Assembly (NCBI RefSeq): GCF_000373585.1
Contig: NZ_KB891908.1
Coordinates: 1 to 64,000 of the forward strand
Length of the DNA: 64,000 nt
Reading direction: 5' to 3'
Source: Streptomyces sp. MspMP-M5
Lineage (GTDB): Bacteria > Actinomycetota > Actinomycetes > Streptomycetales > Streptomycetaceae
Shown: piece after piece, positions 1 to 6,841 of the stretch
Numbering within the stretch: the stretch's first letter is position 1
Layout: each line of letters opens with the position of its first letter
Notes under the pieces: generated by a model
What the model was told of the DNA's origin: nothing
Database searches by the model: none
What the model saw: only the letters and a program-made list of their open reading frames with translations
Position numbers and translations under genes: made by a program

Positions 1-624
1 GCGCTGCTGATCGACATGTCCTCGATCACCCCGCAGACCTCCATCGACCTGGCCCAGAACGCCGCCGAAAAGGGCATCCGGGTCCTGGACGCACCGGTCT
101 CCGGCGGCGAGGCCGGCGCCGTCGAAGCCGTCCTGTCCATCATGGTCGGCGGCCACCAGGACGACTTCGACGCCGCCCAGCCGATCCTCCAGACACTGGG
201 CAAGACCATCGTGCTGTGCGGACCGCACGGCTCCGGCCAGACCGTCAAGGCCGCCAACCAGCTCATCGTCGCCGTCAACATCCAAGCCTGCGCCGAGGCC
301 GTGGTCTTCCTGGAGAAGTCCGGCGTCGACCTGCCCGCCGCCCTCGACGTCCTCAACGGCGGCCTGGCCGGCTCCACCGTCCTGACCCGCAAGAGGGCCA
401 ACTTCCTCAACCGCGACTTCAAGCCCGGCTTCCGCATCGACCTGCACCACAAGGACATGGGCATCGCCACCGACGCCGCCCGCACCGTCGGCGCCGCCCT
501 GCCCCTCGGCTCCGTCGTCGCCACCCTCGTCGCCTCCCTGCGCGCCCAGGGCGACGGCGGCCTCGACCACTCCGCCCTCCTCCGCGGCGTCGAACGCCTC
601 TCCGGATACGACCTCAAGGACTGA
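1..624 (+). CDS. glxR: 2-hydroxy-3-oxopropionate (tartronate semialdehyde) reductase, C-terminal part
   Basis: The gene enters from the left edge, so only about the last 207 residues are seen. The frame is open from base 1 and ends at TGA 622-624. The beta-hydroxyacid dehydrogenase signature DAPVSGG is present, as is the catalytic lysine in GQTVKAANQL. The all-helical C-terminal domain follows and ends GVERLSGYDLKD. Family knowledge: the enzyme reduces tartronate semialdehyde to D-glycerate with NAD(P)H, downstream of glyoxylate carboligase in allantoin/glyoxylate use. The next gene, a Gcl-like protein, begins 10 bases after the stop, which fits one transcript. The N-terminal Rossmann half lies outside the window. 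A generic 3-hydroxyisobutyrate dehydrogenase is the alternative; the Gcl-like and catalase neighbours favour the reductase. Confidence 0.85.
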   Translation, partial: ALLIDMSSITPQTSIDLAQNAAEKGIRVLDAPVSGGEAGAVEAVLSIMVGGHQDDFDAAQPILQTLGKTIVLCGPHGSGQTVKAANQLIVAVNIQACAEAVVFLEKSGVDLPAALDVLNGGLAGSTVLTRKRANFLNRDFKPGFRIDLHHKDMGIATDAARTVGAALPLGSVVATLVASLRAQGDGGLDHSALLRGVERLSGYDLKD

Positions 625-634
625 GACCCGGATC

Positions 635-1846
635 ATGGGGGCACGTCGGATTCCCGCCGTACAGGCGGCCGTTGAGATCATGAAGGACGAGGGCGCCGAC
701 ACCGTCTTCGGCTGCCCCGGTGCCGCGCTGCTGCCGCTGTACGCGGCGATGGAGCGGACCGGCGGCATCGCCCATCTGTCCGCGGGCCACGCCGAGGGCG
801 CCGCACACATGGCCGACGGCTGGGCCCGGACGACCGGGCGGGCCGGCGTGGCCGCGGTGGCGGGCGGACCCGGGGCGGTCCGGCTGCTGAGCGGCCTGTA
901 CGCGGCGCAGCAGGACGCCGTCCCGCTGGTGTGCCTCACCGGCCGGGAGGCGTCCGTGCCGCCCGCCCCCGCCGTACCGCTGCGGCACGCGGGCCACCGT
1001 CCGCCGGATCTGGTCCGGCTGGCCGGTGCGGTCACCAAGCGTGCCGAGCGGATCGAGGACCCCGCGCGCATCCCGGGCGCCTTCCGTGAGGCGTTCCGGA
1101 TCGCGCGGGAGGGCCGGCCCGGGCCCGTACTGATCGACGTTCCGGCCGACCTGGCCGCGGCGGAGATCGAGTACGGCCCACGGCCGGTCGCCCCCTCCGC
1201 TCCCGGCGCCGGACCGCCTCTGGTGGACGGCGACCGGTCCCCGGCGCCGGGAGCGGTGGTACCCCTGGCCGGGCCCGCGGAGCGGGTGACCTCCGGGGTC
1301 CGCCGGGCCCTGGCTGAGCTGGCCGAGGTCTTCGCCGCGCGGTCGCCGGCCGGCACCTATGTCGTCAGCGGACTGCCGGAGGTGTGCGCCGTCGGCGCCG
1401 GCCCGCGGCGCCGCCACCGGGTGCCGCGCCGGAACGGCCCGCCGGGCTGGGAGGTGCCGACCGCGATCGGGGTCCGGACGGCACTGGACTCCCGGGGCGA
1501 GCGGGCGGCGGAGGTCGTGGTGGTCGTCGACGGCCGCGGATTCCCGCTGACCGCCGGGGAGTTGGCCGCGGCGGCACAGTACGAAGTGCCGTTCGTGGTG
1601 GTGCTGCTCGGCGGCCCCGAGGACGCCGACCCGTTCACGGACCCGGTGAAGCTCGCCGAGGCGTACGGCTGCACGGGCCGCGATGTGCTCGATCCGGCGG
1701 AGCTGCGTTCGGCGGTCGAGTGGGCCCGCAAGGAGGCCGTCTCCACCCGGCGGCCGGTCCTGGTGGAGGTCCGCACCGAGCGCGCGGCGGACGCCTGCGA
1801 CGGGGCGCCGGCGGGCCTCGCGCGGGGCCGTGCGTACGGGACCTGA
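635..1846 (+). CDS. Shortened glyoxylate carboligase-like ThDP-fold protein
   Basis: This 403-residue protein resembles glyoxylate carboligase at both ends. The N-terminal PYR domain (residues 1-175) has DTVFGCPGAALLPLY, GHAEGAAHMADGWAR and RPGPVLIDVPADLA. The C-terminal PP-like domain has PPGWEVPTAIGV and ELAAAAQYEVPFVVVLL. True Gcl is about 590 residues. The central FAD/nucleotide-fold domain is replaced here by a short Pro/Gly-rich linker. The position that is Val in E. coli Gcl, and Glu in most ThDP enzymes, is Ala. In the PP domain the GDG-type motif reads VDGRG, and the Mg-ligating Asn pair (VNN) has become LGG. ThDP binding and catalysis are therefore doubtful. It may be a degenerate paralogue or a regulatory subunit. 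The start is ATG 635, ten bases after glxR, with no strong ribosome site, so translation is probably coupled. Confidence 0.75.
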   Translation: MGARRIPAVQAAVEIMKDEGADTVFGCPGAALLPLYAAMERTGGIAHLSAGHAEGAAHMADGWARTTGRAGVAAVAGGPGAVRLLSGLYAAQQDAVPLVCLTGREASVPPAPAVPLRHAGHRPPDLVRLAGAVTKRAERIEDPARIPGAFREAFRIAREGRPGPVLIDVPADLAAAEIEYGPRPVAPSAPGAGPPLVDGDRSPAPGAVVPLAGPAERVTSGVRRALAELAEVFAARSPAGTYVVSGLPEVCAVGAGPRRRHRVPRRNGPPGWEVPTAIGVRTALDSRGERAAEVVVVVDGRGFPLTAGELAAAAQYEVPFVVVLLGGPEDADPFTDPVKLAEAYGCTGRDVLDPAELRSAVEWARKEAVSTRRPVLVEVRTERAADACDGAPAGLARGRAYGT

Positions 1847-1969
1847 AACCCCGCCGCGCAGGGGCTTCCCGGGCCCGTGAAACCAAGCTTCCGGGCGGTG
1901 GTCGCGCTGACACCTGTCCTGTCGCGCCCAGGCGCGGCCGCCGCCCGGAATACCCACCCGGGTTTTGTT

Positions 1970-1984
1970 TCAACAAACTGTTGA
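1970..1984. promoter_or_regulatory. Palindromic operator candidate before catalase
   Basis: TCAACA-AAC-TGTTGA is a perfect 6-bp inverted repeat with a 3-bp spacer. It overlaps the putative -35 hexamer TTGACG (1981-1986). The location suggests a repressor site. IclR-type or CatR-type regulators are possible binders, but the sequence alone does not say which. Confidence 0.45.
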
Positions 1985-2010
1985 CGTTTGGTCGGAGCGC
2001 TTTCTACGCT
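1981..2010 (+). promoter_or_regulatory. Putative vegetative promoter of catalase
   Basis: TTGACG (1981-1986) and TACGCT (2005-2010) are separated by 18 bp, close to the HrdB-type consensus. The promoter lies 47-76 bp upstream of the chosen catalase start. It is inferred from sequence only. Confidence 0.4.
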
Positions 2011-2036
2011 CCGAAACGCGGAAGCCAACTTCCGCG
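1993..2036 (+). repeat. Two back-to-back inverted repeats in the catalase leader
   Basis: CGGAGCG (1993-1999) pairs with CGCTCCG (2007-2013). Immediately after, CGCGGAAG (2017-2024) pairs perfectly with CTTCCGCG (2029-2036) around a 4-nt loop. Both lie between the putative -35 box and the ribosome site. They could be regulator half-sites or a structured 5' leader controlling the catalase message. Confidence 0.5.
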
Positions 2037-2056
2037 CTCTCGTACGGAAGGTCACC

Positions 2057-3529
2057 ATGTCGAAGCCCACGCTGACGGCGCGTAGTCTCACTACGGAGGC
2101 TGGCGCCCCGATCGCCGACAACCAGAACTCCGCCACCGCCGGCGTCGGCGGCCCGATCATCCTCCAGGACCAGCACCTGCTGGAGAAGCTCGCGCGCTTC
2201 AACCGCGAGCGCATCCCGGAGCGAGTCGTGCACGCCCGTGGCTCCGGCGCGTACGGCTACTTCGAGGTGACCGACGACGTCACCGGCTTCACCCGGGCCG
2301 ACTTCCTCAACACCGTCGGCAAGCGGACCGAGCTGTTCATCCGCTTCTCGACCGTGGCCGACAGCCTGGGCGGCGCGGACGCCGTGCGGGACCCACGCGG
2401 TTTCGCGGTGAAGTTCTACACCGCGGAGGGCAACTACGACCTCGTCGGCAACAACACCCCGGTGTTCTTCATCAAGGACCCGCTCAAGTTCCCCGACTTC
2501 ATCCACTCGCAGAAGCGCGACCCGTTCACCGGCAAGCAGGAGCCGGACAACGTCTGGGACTTCTGGGCACACGCCCCCGAGGCCACCCACCAGGTCACCT
2601 GGCTCATGGGCGACCGCGGCATCCCCGCCTCCTACCGCCACATGAACGGCTACGGCTCCCACACCTACCAGTGGACCAATGCCGAGGGCGAGTCCTTCTT
2701 CGTCAAGTACCACTTCAAGACGAACCAGGGCGTCCGCAGCCTCTCCGCCGACCAGGCCCAGGAGCTGGTGGGCAAGGACGCCAACAGCCACCAGACCGAC
2801 CTGCTGCAGTCCATCGAGCGCGGTGTGTACCCCTCCTGGACGCTGTATGTGCAGGTCATGCCGGCGGCCGAGGCGGCCGGCTACCGCTTCAACCCGTTCG
2901 ACCTCACCAAGGTGTGGCCGCACGCGGACTACCCGCTCCAGCGGGTCGGCCGGATGGTCCTGGACCGCAACCCCGACAACGTCTTCGCCGAGGTCGAGCA
3001 GGCCGCGTTCTCGCCGAACAACTTCGTGCCAGGCATCGGCCCGTCCCCGGACAAGATGCTGCAGGGCCGGCTGTTCGCCTACGCCGACGCGCACCGCTAC
3101 CGCCTGGGCGTCAACCACACCCAGCTCGCGGTCAACGCCCCCAAGGCGACCGAGGCCAACAACTACGGCCGGGACGGCTTCATGGCGACCAACGCCCAGG
3201 ACCGCCGCGCCAAGAACTACGAGCCGAACTCCTACGACGGCCCGGTCCAGACCGACCAGCCGCTCTCCGCGCCGCTGGCCGTCTCCGGCTACGTCGGCAC
3301 CCACGCGGCCCCCACCCACACCAAGGACGACGACTTCTTCCAGGCCGGTGAGCTGTACCGCCTGATGTCCGAGGACGAGAAGCAGCGCCTGGTGGAGAAC
3401 ATCGCCGGCGGCCTCTCCCAGGTCGGCCGGGACGACGTGATCGAGAAGAACCTCGCGCACTTCCACGCCGCCGACCAGGACTACGGCAAGCGCGTCGAGG
3501 CGCGCGTCCGTGAGCTGCGCGAGGACTGA
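2057..3529 (+). CDS. katA: Monofunctional haem catalase (small-subunit clade)
   Basis: A 490-residue catalase that converts H2O2 to water and oxygen in the cytoplasm. The distal histidine sits in RVVHARGSGAYGYFEV. The distal asparagine region is GNNTPVFFIKDPLKFPDFIH. The proximal haem tyrosine is in the RLFAYADAHRYRLG motif. The length fits clade 3 enzymes (about 480-500 residues). I chose ATG 2057 because GGAAGG lies 5 bases upstream and the protein then begins MSKPTLTAR; an earlier in-frame start at 1988 would fall inside the promoter region. The neighbouring glyoxylate/purine catabolic genes suggest a role in clearing peroxide from urate oxidase or similar oxidases. Three inverted repeats precede the gene and a strong hairpin terminator follows it. 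Confidence 0.95.
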   Translation: MSKPTLTARSLTTEAGAPIADNQNSATAGVGGPIILQDQHLLEKLARFNRERIPERVVHARGSGAYGYFEVTDDVTGFTRADFLNTVGKRTELFIRFSTVADSLGGADAVRDPRGFAVKFYTAEGNYDLVGNNTPVFFIKDPLKFPDFIHSQKRDPFTGKQEPDNVWDFWAHAPEATHQVTWLMGDRGIPASYRHMNGYGSHTYQWTNAEGESFFVKYHFKTNQGVRSLSADQAQELVGKDANSHQTDLLQSIERGVYPSWTLYVQVMPAAEAAGYRFNPFDLTKVWPHADYPLQRVGRMVLDRNPDNVFAEVEQAAFSPNNFVPGIGPSPDKMLQGRLFAYADAHRYRLGVNHTQLAVNAPKATEANNYGRDGFMATNAQDRRAKNYEPNSYDGPVQTDQPLSAPLAVSGYVGTHAAPTHTKDDDFFQAGELYRLMSEDEKQRLVENIAGGLSQVGRDDVIEKNLAHFHAADQDYGKRVEARVRELRED

Positions 3530-3552
3530 CGGGAGGTCGGCATCCTTGCGCT

Positions 3553-3595
3553 CCCGTACCGGCCGGCCCGTTGAGGGGTGGTCGGCCGGTACGGG
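3553..3595 (+). terminator. Hairpin terminator after catalase
   Basis: CCCGTACCGGCCG (3553-3565) pairs perfectly over 13 bp with 3583-3595 across a 17-nt loop, 23 bases after the catalase stop. There is no U-tract, as is usual in Streptomyces. Confidence 0.7.
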
Positions 3596-3645
3596 GAGGC
3601 AGCGCGGAGCTCCGCGGAACGCGGGGAGATTCCAGTGCGGTGGCA

Positions 3646-3671
3646 GGCCCGCCCGTCAAGGAGGGCGGGCC
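3646..3671 (+). terminator. Second hairpin in the 3530-3909 gap
   Basis: GGCCCGCCC (3646-3654) pairs with GGGCGGGCC (3663-3671) around an 8-nt loop. It may be a backup terminator for catalase. The rest of the 380-base gap shows no gene I can support. Confidence 0.5.
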
Positions 3672-3909
3672 GCCTCCCCCGCCGCGGAGCCCGCCTGCTG
3701 CCCTCCACCCCTCTCCTGCTGCTCCGTCCGGCGGTGTGACGTCCCGTCGCGCCCATCTCTCGCACCGTCGGACGGGATCACTCACCGGGCCCGGTACGCG
3801 TACGGTCACGCGCGCCGGGCCCTGTGCCGTGCCCGCGCTCCCCTGTGCCCCCTTGCAACCGGCGGCTCTCGGCGCATTCCCGCCCCGGACGGGCGCGTTT
3901 GGAGGGACC

Positions 3910-4713
3910 ATGGACGCCCAGCAGAGCCGACCGACCGCCTGCCCGACCTGCCCGGAGCCGACCATGGCCGACAGCGTGCCGGTGCGGTGCCCTACGTGCC
4001 GCCGCGAGAACGCCTTCACCCCGCCGACCTTCCCCTGCGCCTGTGGTGCCCCGCTGACCCTGCCGGTGCTGCGCGGCGGGGTGCCGGTCGAGATACTGCA
4101 CCGCACCTGGGAGGCGTCCTGGGTGGAGGTCCGGTGCGAGGTGTGCGGACGGCAGGACGCCTGGCCGGCGCCGGAGAGCGGCTGCGCCTGCGGCACCGTC
4201 GTCCGGGTGCCGGTCGACCCGCCGCCCGTGGTGCCGGCCGCGCCCGGACCGCCCACCGGGCCGCTGCCCTCCCCCGCCGCGCGTCCGGGGTCCGGGCCGG
4301 ACGCCCAACCACCGCCGCAGCGGCCGGTGTTCCGCCCGGTGACGATCCGGACCGCGCGGGACTGCGTCACCGCGGCCGCGCAGTACCTGAAGTGGCTGGG
4401 CTTCGCCGACGTGGCCCGGTGCCAGGAGCGGACCGCCGCCGGCGTGGACCTGCGCGGCACCGGCGTGGTCGCCCAGGTCGATCCGACGACCCGGGCCACC
4501 ACCCTCCGCGACGTCGAGTGCCTCTGGCTCAACGGCCTGGCCGATTCCGCGGTCGCGGTCTTCTTCTCGCTGGCCGGCTACGCCCGCGACGCCCGGTCGC
4601 GCGCCGACGACCTGCACGTCCCGCTGTTCGTCATGGACCTCACCGGCACCCCGCAGCCGGTCAACGACGCGGCCGACGAGCTGATCGGCCCGGGCGACCG
4701 GCCGTCCGGCTGA
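3910..4713 (+). CDS. Zinc-ribbon protein with Mrr-like nuclease-fold domain, catalytic Lys missing
   Basis: A 267-residue protein. Residues 10-100 hold several paired cysteines (CPTC, CPTCRREN, CACGAP, CEVCGRQ, CACGTV), consistent with one or two zinc ribbons. A Pro-rich linker follows. The last 110 residues resemble the Mrr/restriction-endonuclease-like domain common in actinobacteria: an AAQYLKWLGFADV helix, then GVDLRGTGVVAQVD, then VAVFFSLAGYARDA and FVMDLTGTPQPVNDAADEL. Active family members carry D...(E/Q)xK. Here the Asp of GVDL is kept, but QVD stands where QxK is expected, so cleavage is unlikely. Start ATG 3910 has GGAGGG 3 bases upstream. It may be a nucleic-acid-binding relic or a regulatory protein. 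No restriction-modification partner is nearby. Confidence 0.7.
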   Translation: MDAQQSRPTACPTCPEPTMADSVPVRCPTCRRENAFTPPTFPCACGAPLTLPVLRGGVPVEILHRTWEASWVEVRCEVCGRQDAWPAPESGCACGTVVRVPVDPPPVVPAAPGPPTGPLPSPAARPGSGPDAQPPPQRPVFRPVTIRTARDCVTAAAQYLKWLGFADVARCQERTAAGVDLRGTGVVAQVDPTTRATTLRDVECLWLNGLADSAVAVFFSLAGYARDARSRADDLHVPLFVMDLTGTPQPVNDAADELIGPGDRPSG

Positions 4714-4789
4714 GCCCGCGGCCCGGCCGACCGGCCCCGGCACCGGAAACCGGTTCGCCCGGGGCGCCCCGAGCGGCGAGACTGGCCCC

Positions 4790-5308
4790 ATGCTGATCCG
4801 CGTCCCGGACCCCGCCGAGCTACCCGCCCTGCGCTCACTGGAGCGCACCGCCGGAGAACCGTTCCGGGCACTCGGCATGGCGCCGATCGCGGACGACGAG
4901 CCGCCGCCGCTGGCACTTCTGACGGAGTATCAGCAGGCTGGCCGGGCCCTCGCCGCCTACGACACCGGGCGCCCCGGCGAGCCGCCCCGCGGCTACCTCC
5001 TGTGGGACCCGGTCGACGGCTGCGCCCACATCGAGCAGGTCTCGGTCCACCCGGAGCGGGCCCGCCGCGGCATCGGCCGGGCCCTGATCGACCACGCGGA
5101 GCAGGAGAGCGGGCTGCCGGCGCTGACCCTGACCACCTTCGCCGACGTGCCGTGGAACGCCCCGTACTACGCCCGGCTCGGCTTCCGCCGACTGACCGCC
5201 GACGCGCTGACACCGGGACTGCGGGCGATCCGCGCACACGAGGCGGAGCTGGGACTGGACCGCTGGCCCCGGGTCTGCATGCGCCGGGAAGCGGGAGCGC
5301 TCGGCTGA
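4790..5308 (+). CDS. GNAT family N-acetyltransferase
   Basis: A 172-residue single-domain GNAT protein. The acetyl-CoA-binding motif A is VSVHPERARRGIGRALIDHA (residues about 83-102), with the R-x-x-G-x-G/A signature. Motif B is APYYARLGFRRL. The preceding strand, GYLLWDPVDGCAHIEQ, is also typical. Family members transfer an acetyl group from acetyl-CoA to amines or protein N-termini; the substrate cannot be told from sequence. It begins 76 bases after the preceding gene, on the same strand. No clear ribosome site is seen before ATG 4790, so it may be nearly leaderless. Confidence 0.85.
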   Translation: MLIRVPDPAELPALRSLERTAGEPFRALGMAPIADDEPPPLALLTEYQQAGRALAAYDTGRPGEPPRGYLLWDPVDGCAHIEQVSVHPERARRGIGRALIDHAEQESGLPALTLTTFADVPWNAPYYARLGFRRLTADALTPGLRAIRAHEAELGLDRWPRVCMRREAGALG

Positions 5309-5409
5309 AGCACCTGGGCACGACGTGATCCGGCTGCCGGACACCGATGTGACGCCGCATCAGTTCAGGCACACTCCGGCCTGTCGGCGCCACCCGCCAT
5401 AATGTCCCG

Positions 5410-5787
5410 ATGATCGATGCGAACGCCCTCCGTGCCGCCTGCCTGGGGTTCAACGGCGCGACCGAGGAGAATCCGTTTCCCCGGCACCCGGAAGTCTCGA
5501 CGTTCAAGGTGGGCGGCAAGATCTTCGCGCTGACGTCGCTGGACGCCACACCGCTGACGGTCAGCCTCAAGTGCGACCCGGAAGTCGCCCAGCGGCTGCG
5601 CGCGGAACATCCCGAGGTGGTGCCCGGCTACCACCTCAACAAGCGGCACTGGAACACCGTTTCACTGACCGGCGGCCTGCCCGACCGGCTGGTCCGGGAG
5701 ATGGTCGAAGACTCCTACGACCTGGTCGTCGCCTCGCTCCCGCGCGCCCAGCGGCTCCTCCTGGACTGGCCCGGCGAGCGCCGGTGA
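5410..5787 (+). CDS. MmcQ/YjbR family protein
   Basis: A 125-residue protein of the MmcQ/YjbR family, a small double-wing fold with proposed DNA binding but no firm function. Features seen: GATEENPFPRHPEVSTFKVGGKIFAL at the N-terminus (residues about 14-39), VSLKCDPEVAQRLR, then GYHLNKRHWNTVSL and a terminal helix with VVASLPRAQR. The length is normal for the family. The start ATG 5410 is about 100 bases after the acetyltransferase. A strong hairpin terminator ends the unit at 5813-5880. Confidence 0.85.
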   Translation: MIDANALRAACLGFNGATEENPFPRHPEVSTFKVGGKIFALTSLDATPLTVSLKCDPEVAQRLRAEHPEVVPGYHLNKRHWNTVSLTGGLPDRLVREMVEDSYDLVVASLPRAQRLLLDWPGERR

Positions 5788-5812
5788 CCGCCGCCGGTCC
5801 CGGGAACGGCGG

Positions 5813-5880
5813 ACGCCCCGCAGCCGGACCTCCCACCGGGGCCGGCCCTCCGCGGCCGGCCAGGAGCGGCTGCGGGGCGT
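5813..5880. terminator. Bidirectional terminator between convergent genes
   Basis: ACGCCCCGCAGCCG (5813-5826) pairs perfectly with 5867-5880. The interior contains further GGCCGG/CCGGCC pairing. It lies between the plus-strand MmcQ-like gene and the minus-strand secreted protein gene and can serve both. Confidence 0.75.
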
Positions 5881-5896
5881 CGTGCCGGGCCGGCGA

Positions 5897-6574
5897 TCAG
5901 CCTTGCGGCGGCAGGACGGCGCGGATGCCGCCCTGTGCGGTGGCCGGCGCGACGGTGTCGTAACCGCCGTTCACCGCGCCGTTGCCGGCGTACTCGGCGG
6001 TGTAGCCACCGCGCAGCACCTCGGCACCGGAGCTCGGCCGCTCGGCGTCACAGGACGCGCGGCCGGCGATGTCCGTCCGGGCCACGCACAGCACCTTGCC
6101 GGTGGTGTCCTTGAAGGTGACGGTGGCGTTCCAGATGGCGTCCTGCGGACCGGCGGCGCGGGCCCGCACCAGGGTGGCGTGCAGCCCGACGACCTTCAGC
6201 GGCCTGGTGGACAGCGTGGCCTTGCCGGCGGTCAGCCGGGTCGCCATCTCGGGTACCGTGGCGGCCGGTTCGCACAGGCCCCGGTTCCAGTCGAAGAGAC
6301 CGCCGGGGGTGCAGGTCGCGTGCCCGTCCTCGGTCGCGACGCGGTGGGTGACCGGGTCGCAGCGGTAGAAGCGCGCGGCGCTGTCGGCGTCCACCACGGT
6401 CGGCGCCACGGTCGCCGCGTCCTCGCCGCTCGCACAGCCGGCGGTGAGCACCTCGCGGGTGGGACCGTCGGGAGTGCCGGGCTGGACGACATCGGCGTAG
6501 GCGGGGGCGGCGAAGCTCCCCAGGGCGGCGGCCACGGCGGCGGCAGTGGTCGCCCAACGTGCGATACGGGTCAT
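5897..6574 (-). CDS. Secreted protein with peritrophin-like Cys-rich region
   Basis: A 225-residue exported protein. The N-terminus, MTRIARWATTAAAVAAALG followed by SFAAPAYA, is a clear Sec signal peptide ending in AYA. The mature N-terminal part has four cysteines, with FYRCDP, HATCTPGG and FDWNRGLCEP. This resembles a chitin-binding peritrophin-A (CBM14) module, rare in bacteria. The C-terminal half (about residues 110-225) looks like an all-beta immunoglobulin-like domain with two more cysteines (VLCVA, ASCDAE) that may form a disulfide. I chose ATG 6574 because AGGGGA lies a few bases upstream and the signal peptide starts there. Chitin or cell-surface binding is inference; it could equally be an uncharacterised secreted beta protein. 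Confidence 0.7.
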   Translation of the reverse strand: MTRIARWATTAAAVAAALGSFAAPAYADVVQPGTPDGPTREVLTAGCASGEDAATVAPTVVDADSAARFYRCDPVTHRVATEDGHATCTPGGLFDWNRGLCEPAATVPEMATRLTAGKATLSTRPLKVVGLHATLVRARAAGPQDAIWNATVTFKDTTGKVLCVARTDIAGRASCDAERPSSGAEVLRGGYTAEYAGNGAVNGGYDTVAPATAQGGIRAVLPPQG

Positions 6575-6841
6575 GAATGTCCCCTCTTGGCGGGAATCCC
6601 ACGGGATCTCCGGCCTGGTTAACGGCCTTACGGTTCGGCCTGGTTGACGGCCTTTCATCCGCTCCCGACGACGGGGAACGGGCCAGTTCAGGACCCTATC
6701 GGCCGGGCGGGCGGGGACCGACGGCGACCCGGGCGGGGGCGGGGCGCGGAGGCCGGGCGCCACCCCGGGCCTGCCTGCCCGGGGGCGCTCCCCGACTCCC
6801 CTCCCCTACTCCCGCCCGCCCCGCCGGAACGCATCAGCCCG

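Noticed and set aside
1988..2056. Upstream in-frame start for catalase
   Set aside because: It falls between promoter and ribosome site, within the inverted repeats; family N-termini begin near ATG 2057.
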